A stretch of 22,531 bases of DNA from Ruminococcaceae bacterium UBA1236 (GTDB lineage: Bacteria; Bacillota; Clostridia; Oscillospirales; Acutalibacteraceae), in contig DBWO01000035.1 of assembly GCA_002309055.1 (NCBI GenBank), positions 9,006 to 31,536 on the forward strand. The letters are read 5' to 3'. The translations under genes were made by a program, and so were the position numbers. Of this stretch, positions 7,767 through 14,976 are shown in pieces; within the stretch, counting starts at the first letter, position 1, and every line of letters starts with the position of its first letter. The notes beneath the pieces were generated by a model, which saw nothing but the letters and a program-made list of their open reading frames with translations, was not told where the DNA came from and did no database searches.

Positions 7767-8569
7767 TCGCTGTCGTCCTCCGTTTCTTCAAGCTCCGTAT
7801 GTTTGTTGTGAATAGCGATTCTCACCATAATCACGGCGAAAATAATCACAAGTGAGGCGGGTATCATTATCCATCCCGGGTGCCAGGGCACAATGTGCAG
7901 TGAGGAGAGAATTATGTAAATCATCGCCGCGGCGGGCATAATGTAGCCTATGTGGAAGAATATCGCGAATCTCTCCGCCGCCTTCTCGGCGTAAATGCCG
8001 TCAACAGTCATCATAGCGAGCACGCCGAAAACGAAGGTGAGCCACGCTCCTTTAATGCCGAATACAACAAACAGCACGAGGAATACAATAAGAGTGTAAA
8101 TGTTGACGTTGACAGCGAGCAGTATACGCGAGAGCGGGTGAAACATACTGCGCCGTTTTGTGAGCATACCCACAATGAGAAAAATGATGTATGATACATA
8201 TACGAGCACCGCGCTTACAAGGAATACCCATGTGCGTCCCCACGCGCCGGTAACAAAGCTGATGCCAAGGTAAATGAGCACTGTCACCATAGCGTAAATC
8301 ACGGAGCCGATTATCCTGAGAATAAAGGTTGTTTTCTTCCTTTTCTTCGCTTTGATTTCATTCAGGAGCTCTTTGTATTCGCCCTTGAGGTCGGGGTGCT
8401 CGCTTACAATAAGGTCATAGATAACGTTCTCATCGTCGAGGCCGGAGTGGGTGAGTTCATTTGCCCTTTCGGTAAGCTCGGCAACAAGTTTTTGCTTGTA
8501 TTTATATAGGACTTCGCTTTCGGGAACACCCTCGAAAGCAGAATCTATGTATTCCATGATTCTTTTCAT
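7751..8569 (-). CDS. Six-helix membrane protein with cytoplasmic helical N-terminus
   Basis: The first 80 of 272 residues form a charged helical region (MEYIDSAFEGVP, then KYKQKLVAELTERANEL) that resembles the HAAS/DUF1700 or 'permease prefix' domain found before membrane segments in Firmicutes. Six hydrophobic helices follow (about 83-105, 113-136, 150-170, 174-190, 204-222 and 232-252), and the tail is acidic (ETEDDSEWNEN). It opens the minus-strand unit behind a near-consensus promoter, with AAGGGGG as ribosome site, and its 3' end overlaps the acyltransferase gene. No transport or enzyme motif is visible. Coupling to an acyltransferase suggests an envelope role, which is inference. Confidence 0.7.
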   Translation of the reverse strand: MKRIMEYIDSAFEGVPESEVLYKYKQKLVAELTERANELTHSGLDDENVIYDLIVSEHPDLKGEYKELLNEIKAKKRKKTTFILRIIGSVIYAMVTVLIYLGISFVTGAWGRTWVFLVSAVLVYVSYIIFLIVGMLTKRRSMFHPLSRILLAVNVNIYTLIVFLVLFVVFGIKGAWLTFVFGVLAMMTVDGIYAEKAAERFAIFFHIGYIMPAAAMIYIILSSLHIVPWHPGWIMIPASLVIIFAVIMVRIAIHNKHTELEETEDDSEWNEN

Positions 8570-8592
8570 CTGTTAACCCCCTTATCGGGAAA

Positions 8593-8621
8593 ATTATACA
8601 CTTATATTGAAAAATTGTAAA
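8593..8621 (-). promoter_or_regulatory. Sigma-A promoter of the membrane protein/acyltransferase unit
   Basis: On the minus strand TTTACA (8621-8616) and TATAAT (8598-8593) are 17 bases apart, an almost perfect sigma-A promoter. Transcription should begin near 8586, leaving a leader of about 17 bases with the ribosome site. Confidence 0.75.
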
Positions 8622-8662
8622 TAATCAAACTATAAATATTATATGAATAGATTTCAGCGCTT

Positions 8663-8689
8663 TTAGCACTAAAGGGGCGAGAGTGCTAA
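8663..8689 (+). promoter_or_regulatory. CIRCE-like HrcA operator upstream of htpG
   Basis: TTAGCACTA, nine spacer bases, GAGTGCTAA matches the CIRCE consensus TTAGCACTC-N9-GAGTGCTAA with one mismatch (A for C at the ninth position). CIRCE is bound by the heat-shock repressor HrcA, usually at groES and dnaK operons. Its place 113 bases before htpG fits heat-shock control of a chaperone. Confidence 0.85.
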
Positions 8690-8739
8690 AATTCACGATT
8701 TGTTCATATTATATACACATAAAGTATTGCGCACGGGGG

Positions 8740-8745
8740 TATAAT
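8740..8745 (+). promoter_or_regulatory. Possible htpG -10 box
   Basis: TATAAT lies 56 bases before the htpG ATG, but no good -35 box stands 16-18 bases upstream. TATTAT at 8707-8712 is an alternative whose weak -35 would overlap the right arm of the CIRCE element. Which one is used cannot be decided from sequence. Confidence 0.35.
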
Positions 8746-8801
8746 TTCATTGTTGAATTTACCGGGGTGCCTGTATCTGCCCCGCACGGAAGGTGACATA
8801 A

Positions 8802-10691
8802 ATGAAGAAAAAGCATTTCAAATCAGAGTCCAAAAGGCTTATGGACCTGATGATTAACTCTATCTACACGCACAAGGAAATATTTCTCAGAGAGATTATC
8901 TCAAACTCCTCCGACGCGCTCGATAAGCTCTATTTCAAGTCGCTTACCGACACATCCGTCGGCCTCGGGGCGGACGATTTTGTGATTGATATCGCCATAG
9001 ATAAAGAAAACAGAACCATCACCGTTTCCGATAACGGCATCGGAATGACTGAGGATGAGCTTGATCAGAATCTCGGCACAATCGCTAAGAGCGGTTCTTT
9101 CGCCTTCAAGGACGAAAACGAAAAGGCTGAGGATATCGATATCATCGGCCAGTTCGGCGTCGGCTTTTACTCCGCGTTTATGGTAAGTGATAAGGTCACC
9201 GTTGACTCAAAAGCGTACGGCTCCGACAAGGCCTACAGATGGGAGTCCGAGGGCGTTGACGGTTACAGAATAGGCGAGTGCGAAAAGGCCTCGTTCGGCA
9301 CCACTGTCACAATGCACTTAAAGCCCGATACCGATGACGATGATTACAGCAAGTATCTCGACGAATACACCATTCAGTCGCTTGTTAAGAAGTATTCCGA
9401 TTATATCCGCCATCCCATCCGTATGGAGATGACAAAGACCGTGCTCAAAGAAGGCACCGAGGATGAGTATGAAGAGGTTGCCGAGCTCACAACGCTCAAC
9501 AGCCGCGTCCCCATCTGGAAAAAGTCAAAGTCCGAAGTTACCGACGAGGAATACAATAATTTCTACAAAGAGAAGTTCTATGATTTTGAGGATCCCCTCA
9601 AGGTTATCCACTCAAGCGTTGAGGGCAATGCTACATATAAATCCCTTCTCTTTATCCCCGCGCACGCTCCTTTCAATTACTACACCAAGGATTATGAAAA
9701 GGGTCTTCAGCTCTATTCAAAAGGCGTGCTCATTATGGATAAATGCGCCGACCTTCTGCCCGATTACTACAGCTTTGTTAAGGGCCTTGTCGACTCGGAG
9801 GACCTTTCTCTCAATATCAGCCGTGAAATGCTGCAGCACGACAGCCAGCTCAAACTTATCGCGAAAACAATTGAGAAAAAGATAAAGTCGGAACTCGAGA
9901 AGATGCTCAAAAATGAGCGTGAGAAATATGAGCAGTTCTTCAAGGCGTTCGGTGTTCAGATTAAATTCGGCGTTTACAATTTTTATGGTCTTCATAAGGA
10001 TGAGCTCAAAGACCTGCTTATCTTTACATCATCCTATGAGAAAAAGCAGACCACTCTCGCCGAGTATGTTGAGCGCCTTAAAGAGGACGATAAGAACATC
10101 TATTACGCGACAGGCGAAACTCTCGAAAAAATCGAGATGCTTCCGCAGTATGAGGCTGCAACGGGCAAGGGCCTCGAGGTGCTCATGCTCACCGAGTATG
10201 TTGATGAATTCGTTATCAAAACTCTTATGGAGTACGGCGGCAAAACCTTTGTCAATATCTGCGACGAAGAGTTTGACCTGAGCAGCGATGAGGAGAAAGA
10301 GGCAATCGAAAAGGCGAACAAGGATAATTCCGAAGTGCTTGAAAAGATGAAGGAAGCGCTCGGCGGCAGCGTGAGCAGCGTGAGATTTACAAACAAGCTC
10401 AGCGGCCATCCCGTATGCCTTACATCCGAAGGCGCGATTTCACTCGATATGGAAAAAACACTCAACGCTATGCCCGGCGCGGGTGACAACAAGATTAAGG
10501 CGACTGTTGTGCTTGACATAAACATCGACCATCCCGTTGCCGCTAAGCTCAAAAAGGTCTATGCCGACAGCCCCGACGACCTCGCAAAATACGCGAAGCT
10601 TCTTTATTCCGAGGCGTGCCTTATTGCCGGCAGGTCAATAGATGACCCTGTTGAGCACAGTAAGCTTGTGTGCGATTTTATGAGCCTGTAA
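8802..10691 (+). CDS. htpG: Molecular chaperone HtpG (Hsp90)
   Basis: The 629-residue product is a full-length bacterial Hsp90. The N-terminal GHKL ATPase has FLREIISNSSDALDKL (28-43, with Glu31 and Asn35 at the catalytic and magnesium positions), SDNGIGMT (76-83), GTIAKSG (92-98) and the lid segment GQFGVGFYSAFMV (116-128). Middle-domain motifs include NISREMLQ near residue 340. The C-terminus ends in DFMSL, without the eukaryotic MEEVD tail. HtpG helps client proteins fold during stress in the cytoplasm. AAGGTG (8790-8795) lies six bases before the ATG. The CIRCE-like element upstream implies HrcA repression, unlike Bacillus subtilis htpG, which is not a HrcA target. Confidence 0.97.
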   Translation: MKKKHFKSESKRLMDLMINSIYTHKEIFLREIISNSSDALDKLYFKSLTDTSVGLGADDFVIDIAIDKENRTITVSDNGIGMTEDELDQNLGTIAKSGSFAFKDENEKAEDIDIIGQFGVGFYSAFMVSDKVTVDSKAYGSDKAYRWESEGVDGYRIGECEKASFGTTVTMHLKPDTDDDDYSKYLDEYTIQSLVKKYSDYIRHPIRMEMTKTVLKEGTEDEYEEVAELTTLNSRVPIWKKSKSEVTDEEYNNFYKEKFYDFEDPLKVIHSSVEGNATYKSLLFIPAHAPFNYYTKDYEKGLQLYSKGVLIMDKCADLLPDYYSFVKGLVDSEDLSLNISREMLQHDSQLKLIAKTIEKKIKSELEKMLKNEREKYEQFFKAFGVQIKFGVYNFYGLHKDELKDLLIFTSSYEKKQTTLAEYVERLKEDDKNIYYATGETLEKIEMLPQYEAATGKGLEVLMLTEYVDEFVIKTLMEYGGKTFVNICDEEFDLSSDEEKEAIEKANKDNSEVLEKMKEALGGSVSSVRFTNKLSGHPVCLTSEGAISLDMEKTLNAMPGAGDNKIKATVVLDINIDHPVAAKLKKVYADSPDDLAKYAKLLYSEACLIAGRSIDDPVEHSKLVCDFMSL

Positions 10692-10722
10692 TACGGCATT
10701 TAAAAAAAGAAAAAATAAACCG

Positions 10723-10757
10723 GAAGAGGCGCAGGTGAGTACTGCGCTTCTTTTTTC
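10723..10757 (+). terminator. Intrinsic terminator after htpG
   Basis: GAAGAGGCGCAG and CTGCGCTTCTTT pair over about 12 bp (core GCGCAG/CTGCGC, then mostly A-T and two G-T pairs) around the loop GTGAGTA, ending in a T-rich run. Confidence 0.8.
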
Positions 10758-10786
10758 TTTACATTTGCCCCGTAATTACATATAAT
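10758..10786 (+). promoter_or_regulatory. Sigma-A promoter of the flavoprotein/glycosyltransferase pair
   Basis: TTTACA (10758-10763) and TATAAT (10781-10786) are 17 bases apart. The expected transcription start is near 10793, so the upstream ATGs at 10785 and 10791 are not in the message and translation starts at 10809. The -35 box directly abuts the htpG terminator. Confidence 0.75.
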
Positions 10787-10808
10787 GATAATGAAAGGGG
10801 CAGTGAAT

Positions 10809-12122
10809 ATGAAAAAAATAATTGTCGCGGGCGCGGGTCACGCCGGCCTTGCTGCCGCCGCGAAACTTGCGGAAAACGGCTTTGATGTAACCGTAATAGA
10901 AAAAAACTCCCGCTCCGCTATGGGGCACGACTGGGAAGACAGATTCGATTTCTCGCTTCTGTCTGAAATAACCGGTAAAGATACAGCCGGTTTTCCCGCG
11001 GGCAGCTGGCGATACAGGGGCGACTGCGCGTTTTTAAGCCCCGCAAAGCGCAAGAAGATTGAAATATTTTATGATGAAACCACCAGGCAGAAAGTGATGT
11101 GGCGTAAGCCCCTTCTCGATATGCTCATCGAAAACGCAGAAGAAAAAGGCGCAAAAATTCTGTTTGACACCGAGATTCTTTCGCCCGTCTGCGAAGAAAC
11201 CGGCGTTAAAGGCGTTGCAACAGCGCTGGGTGAATTCACCGGGGATATCGTCATAGATTCTGCCGGAGCTTTTTCACCCGTAAAAAAGAATCTGCCGGAT
11301 TCCTTCGGTATTGATAAAGAAATAAAGAGGGGAGACCTCTTTTACGGCTGGAGGGCATATTTCAACAAGCTTACACCCGAAATGCCGAAAACTCCTTTTG
11401 AGGTTTACCTCTATCACGAAGGTGAGCAGGGCCTCTCCTGGTGCTGCACAAATGAAAACACGGTTGATATTCTTATCGGCAGGATTGATAAATTCGGTCA
11501 GGAGAAAATCGACGAGCAGCTCGCGATTTTCAGAAAGGATCACCCGTGGATAGGTGACGAAATCATAAACGGCGGGCAGTACGGCATTATTCCGGTGCGA
11601 AAGCCCCTGACCCTTATGGTTGCGAACGGTTACGCCGCGGCAGGCGACAGCGCGTTTATGACAATGCCGATGAACGGTATGGGCATTGACCTTTCGCTGA
11701 ACGCCGGCAGGATTCTTGCCGAAACGCTCATAAAGAATGCCGGAACCGGTTATACCGCCGAAGTACTTTGGGAGTATAACAAACGTTTTCACATTGAATA
11801 CGGCGCGTTTGCCTCCAAAAATGAGGGGCTCAAAAACGCCCTTCTCTCCATCCCTTCGCAGGGTGTTGATTTCCTGTTTGAAAATGATGTTATTCAGTCC
11901 TCCGACCTTTCGGGAGCAGGCAAAAATATGAATTTCAAAGTGCTTATGGGCAAGTTTGCCAGAGGTATGAAAAACCCGAAGTATTTCTTCGCGATTGTAA
12001 ACGGCCTTATCAAAGGCGGCGCGGCGTCATCGCTCTACGCGAAACCTCCCGTAAACTTTGACAGAGCGGAAATCGACAAGTGGAGCAAAGCAATTGAAAG
12101 CAAGAGGATTGAAATTCTCTGA
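10809..12122 (+). CDS. FAD-dependent oxidoreductase, geranylgeranyl reductase-like family
   Basis: The 437-residue product begins with an FAD-binding Rossmann motif (VAGAGHAGLAAA, 6-17, followed by a beta strand ending in Glu31). A second flavin-contact motif is AAAGDSAFMTMPMNGMGID (276-294), typical of the geranylgeranyl reductase/p-hydroxybenzoate hydroxylase superfamily. Such enzymes reduce isoprenoid double bonds or act as monooxygenases or dehydrogenases. No membrane helix is seen. The start at 10809 is chosen because AAAGGGG (10794-10800) lies eight bases before it and the earlier ATGs fall in or next to the -10 box. The glycosyltransferase gene starts ten bases after its last base, so both probably act on one substrate, perhaps a lipid; that is inference. 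Confidence 0.8.
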   Translation: MKKIIVAGAGHAGLAAAAKLAENGFDVTVIEKNSRSAMGHDWEDRFDFSLLSEITGKDTAGFPAGSWRYRGDCAFLSPAKRKKIEIFYDETTRQKVMWRKPLLDMLIENAEEKGAKILFDTEILSPVCEETGVKGVATALGEFTGDIVIDSAGAFSPVKKNLPDSFGIDKEIKRGDLFYGWRAYFNKLTPEMPKTPFEVYLYHEGEQGLSWCCTNENTVDILIGRIDKFGQEKIDEQLAIFRKDHPWIGDEIINGGQYGIIPVRKPLTLMVANGYAAAGDSAFMTMPMNGMGIDLSLNAGRILAETLIKNAGTGYTAEVLWEYNKRFHIEYGAFASKNEGLKNALLSIPSQGVDFLFENDVIQSSDLSGAGKNMNFKVLMGKFARGMKNPKYFFAIVNGLIKGGAASSLYAKPPVNFDRAEIDKWSKAIESKRIEIL

Positions 12123-12131
12123 GGTGAAAAA

Positions 12132-12887
12132 ATGAATTCGGATTATGATATCTCCGTGATTATTCCCGCGCATAATGAAGAAAAATATGTCGCGAGATGC
12201 ATTGAATCAATAAAAAAGGCCGCGCGCGCTTTTGACGGAAAAACGGAGATAATCGTTGTGTGCAACAGATGCACCGACAGAACCGCCGCGATTGCCGAAA
12301 GTATGAGCGCAAAAGTAGTTATGAATGATGACAGATGCATAGCTCTTGTCAGAAATGCGGGCATTAGGGCCGCTTCGGGCCGTATCATAGTGACAATAGA
12401 CTGCGACAACAGAATGACACAGGGCACTCTCTGCGAGATTTACGGCAGGATAAACAGCGGCGAATACATAGGCGGCGGCGCTCCGATAAGGTTTGAAAGA
12501 TATTCTCTGTCGCTGTATCTCAACGATTATATGTGCAGGGCTGGTTTTGCCCTCACCGGGCTTTACGCCGGCATAATCTGGGCGGAAAAATCCACATTTG
12601 ACAGCATAGGCGGTTTTGCAGATAAGCGCGCCATGGAGGATGTCGCAACCGTAAAAATGATTAAGGCCCTCGGGAAAAAGCAGGGCAGAAAATACGGCGT
12701 GCTGAAATATAATCATCTTATCAATTCCACACGCAAATATGATGATGCCGGCGATGACTGGCTCTACTTCCGCCTTATGATTAAAAACACACTGCCGATG
12801 ATTAAAGCAGCGTTAGGCAAACCCGCGGAATATAACAAACTCCTCGACGAAATGTTTTACGACTATAACGATTTGCATAAGAAATAA
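12132..12887 (+). CDS. Family 2 glycosyltransferase
   Basis: The 251-residue GT-A fold enzyme starts with VIIPAHNEEKYVARCIESI (9-27) and has the nucleotide-sugar/metal motif TIDCDNRM (88-95, acidic residues Asp90 and Asp92). It ends the catalytic region with a conserved GGF...MEDV segment (160-171), where Glu169-Asp170 fits the acceptor-activating position. It moves a sugar from a nucleotide donor to an unknown acceptor. There is no transmembrane anchor. Its ribosome site GAGGTG (12120-12125) overlaps the TGA of the flavoprotein gene, so the two are translationally close. The donor and acceptor cannot be read from sequence. Confidence 0.88.
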   Translation: MNSDYDISVIIPAHNEEKYVARCIESIKKAARAFDGKTEIIVVCNRCTDRTAAIAESMSAKVVMNDDRCIALVRNAGIRAASGRIIVTIDCDNRMTQGTLCEIYGRINSGEYIGGGAPIRFERYSLSLYLNDYMCRAGFALTGLYAGIIWAEKSTFDSIGGFADKRAMEDVATVKMIKALGKKQGRKYGVLKYNHLINSTRKYDDAGDDWLYFRLMIKNTLPMIKAALGKPAEYNKLLDEMFYDYNDLHKK

Positions 12888-12889
12888 AG

Positions 12890-12919
12890 AACAGGTCACG
12901 CGATCTTGCGTGACCTGTT
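12890..12919. terminator. Bidirectional terminator between the glycosyltransferase gene and guaB
   Basis: AACAGGTCACGC (12890-12901) and GCGTGACCTGTT (12908-12919) form a perfect 12-bp stem with a 6-base loop, followed by T-rich sequence on both strands, between two converging genes. Confidence 0.88.
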
Positions 12920-12944
12920 TTGCGCTTTAATGAGTTATCCGGTT

Positions 12945-14453
12945 TTATCTGCCGGGTGTTGCGGTGGATTTCAGCATAACGTCGTGATATCCGCCCTCAA
13001 CGATGCTCGTTGCCGAAACAACGGTAAGCTTCGCGTTTTGCTGAAGGTCGGGGATGTTGATAACGCCGCAGTTGCACATTGTGGATTTAACTTTATAAAG
13101 GCTCTTTGCAACATTGTCGCCGAGCGGGCCCGCGTAGGTAACATAGGAGTCAACGCCCTCTTCAAATGAGAGCTTAGCCTTACCGCCGAGGTCGTATCTC
13201 TGCCAGTTTCTCGCTCTGTTTGAGCCCTCGCCCCAGTACTCTTTGACGTAAACGCCGTTAACCATTGTAAGCGGTGTCGGGCTCTCGTCAAATCTCGCGA
13301 AATATCTGCCGAGCATAAGGAAATCGGCGCCCATCGCAAGAGCAAGAGTCATATGATAATCGTGCACTATGCCGCCGTCCGAGCAAACGGGCACATAGAT
13401 ACCTGTCTCTTTGAAATATTCGTCTCTTGCCGCGGCAACCTCAATAAGGGCTGTCGCCTGGCCTCTGCCTATGCCCTTTGTTTCACGGGTGATGCAGATT
13501 GAGCCGCCGCCTATACCGACCTTCACAAAGTCCGCGCCTGCTTTTGCGAGGAACATGAAGCCCTCTCTGTCAACCACGTTGCCCGCGCCGACCTTGACGC
13601 TGTCGCCGTATTTTTCTCTTATGAATTTCAGGGTCTGCTCCTGCCAGCAGGTGTAGCCCTCGGATGAATCTATGCAAAGCACGTCCGCGCCTGCCTCAAC
13701 AAGGGCGGGCACTCTTTTTTCGTAGTCGAGGGTGTTTATGCCCGCGCCCACGATATAGCTCTTGTTTGCATCAAGAAGTTCCTGCGGGTTTTCCTTGTGC
13801 TGGGCATAGTCCTTTCTGAAAACGAAATAGAGCAGATTGCCGTTTTTATCAACTATGGGGAGTGAATTGAGCTTATGGTCCCAGATAATGTCGTTTGCCT
13901 CTTTGAGGGTGGTGGATTCACCGGCTACGATGAGCTTGTCAAGCGGAGTCATAAAGTCTGCCACTTTTGTGCCCTCGCTCATGCGGCTCACTCTGTAATC
14001 TCTGCCGGTTACAACGCCGATGAGCTTGCCGTTGGGCTTTCCGTCCTCGGTTACAGCCATGGTGCTGTGGCCGGTTTTTTCAATGAGCTCAAGCACATCT
14101 TTGAGTGTGGAGTCCGCCTTGAGGTTTGAGTCGGACACAACAAAGCCCGCCTTGTAGCTCTTTACCCTTGCCACCATCGCGGCCTCGTCCTCAATGGACT
14201 GTGAGCCGTAGATGAATGAGATGCCGCCCTCTTTAGCGAGCGCGATTGCGAGAGTGTCGTTTGAAACGGACTGCATAATTGCCGATGAAAGGGGAATGTT
14301 GAGCATTATGGGGCATTCCTCTTCGCCCTTCCTGTATTTTACAAGAGGGGTTCTCAGGCTCACATTCGCGGGGATGCATTCCTTTGAAGTGTAGCCCGGA
14401 ATCAGCAGATACTCACTGAATGTTCTTGAAGGTTCTTTACAGTAGGTTGCCAT
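12945..14453 (-). CDS. guaB: IMP dehydrogenase, variant clostridial-type active-site loop
   Basis: The 502-residue enzyme oxidises IMP to XMP with NAD, the committed step of GMP synthesis. A TIM barrel is interrupted by two CBS repeats (about 108-220). The catalytic segment GIGGGSICITRETKGIGRGQ (313-332) holds Cys320, and CSDGGI (357-362) supplies the phosphate-site Asp359. The mobile flap YWGEGSNRARNWQRY (406-420) ends in the Arg-Tyr dyad 419-420. The loop differs from the textbook GPGSICTTR...PQ pattern, and the NAD-side segment is DSSEGY instead of DTAHGH. Only six bases separate it from folA, and its AAGGAG ribosome site lies inside the 3' end of folA. It is the last gene of a four-gene operon. 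Confidence 0.93.
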   Translation of the reverse strand: MATYCKEPSRTFSEYLLIPGYTSKECIPANVSLRTPLVKYRKGEEECPIMLNIPLSSAIMQSVSNDTLAIALAKEGGISFIYGSQSIEDEAAMVARVKSYKAGFVVSDSNLKADSTLKDVLELIEKTGHSTMAVTEDGKPNGKLIGVVTGRDYRVSRMSEGTKVADFMTPLDKLIVAGESTTLKEANDIIWDHKLNSLPIVDKNGNLLYFVFRKDYAQHKENPQELLDANKSYIVGAGINTLDYEKRVPALVEAGADVLCIDSSEGYTCWQEQTLKFIREKYGDSVKVGAGNVVDREGFMFLAKAGADFVKVGIGGGSICITRETKGIGRGQATALIEVAAARDEYFKETGIYVPVCSDGGIVHDYHMTLALAMGADFLMLGRYFARFDESPTPLTMVNGVYVKEYWGEGSNRARNWQRYDLGGKAKLSFEEGVDSYVTYAGPLGDNVAKSLYKVKSTMCNCGVINIPDLQQNAKLTVVSATSIVEGGYHDVMLKSTATPGR

Positions 14454-14459
14454 ATTTTT

Positions 14460-14963
14460 TCACTCCTTTATGTCGGATGTTTTTTTGTACTCGGTAAACC
14501 TGAATTTCAGCTCCCCGTATTCTTTTTCTTCGCCCTCGTAAACGCATTCCCACTCGGGCATTTCATCAAGATTGGGGAAGTATTTGTCTGCGGGTCTTGC
14601 GCAGTCAACTTTTGTTATGTATGCCGTATCGCAGTAGGGCAGCATCTGAGCGTAAACGGAAGCGCCGCCGATGATGAAAACGGAATCGGTGTCGTATTGC
14701 TTCACCGTCTCAAGCACCTCGTCAATGCTTGCGCAGATTGTAACGCCCTCTTTTTCAAAGGCCGGGTCATCGCAGAGCACGATGTTCACTCTGCGCTTGA
14801 GCGGGTTTTCGCCGGGGAAGGATTTGAGAGTGGCGAGACCCATAACAACAACGTTATCAAGAGTTTTTTCCCTGAAGTATTTCATGTCTTCGGGAATGCT
14901 GTAAAGCAGTTCGTTTGCACTGCCTATGCCCCATTCCCTGTCAACGCATACTATTGTTTTCAT
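14460..14963 (-). CDS. folA: Dihydrofolate reductase
   Basis: The 167-residue product regenerates tetrahydrofolate from the dihydrofolate made by the ThyA encoded just upstream. Visible landmarks are DREWGIG (8-14), the substrate-site segment SIPEDMKYFREKT (22-34, catalytic acid Asp26) and VFIIGGASVYAQMLPYCDTAYIT (95-117), the NADPH-binding GG and following helix. The cofactor loop reads MGLATLKSFP (41-50) where most enzymes have MGRxTxES, so the Arg that contacts the NADPH phosphate is replaced by Leu; this may alter cofactor preference. The AGAGGTG ribosome site overlaps the thyA stop, and the intergenic gap is 13 bases. Confidence 0.93.
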   Translation of the reverse strand: MKTIVCVDREWGIGSANELLYSIPEDMKYFREKTLDNVVVMGLATLKSFPGENPLKRRVNIVLCDDPAFEKEGVTICASIDEVLETVKQYDTDSVFIIGGASVYAQMLPYCDTAYITKVDCARPADKYFPNLDEMPEWECVYEGEEKEYGELKFRFTEYKKTSDIKE

Positions 14964-14976
14964 CGATTGTCACCTC

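Noticed and set aside
8763..8784. CGGGG...CCCCG hairpin in the htpG leader as an RNA thermometer
   Set aside because: It has only 5 bp with a 12-base loop and does not cover the ribosome site (8790-8795). The CIRCE element already explains heat control.
10768..10801. GCCCC...GGGGC inverted repeat before the flavoprotein gene
   Set aside because: The left arm lies between the -35 and -10 boxes and is not transcribed, and the right arm is the ribosome site, so it cannot form an RNA structure. It is probably chance.
13875..14394. Plus-strand frames opposite guaB and folA
   Set aside because: They are antisense shadows of strongly conserved enzymes and have no ribosome sites or recognisable domains.
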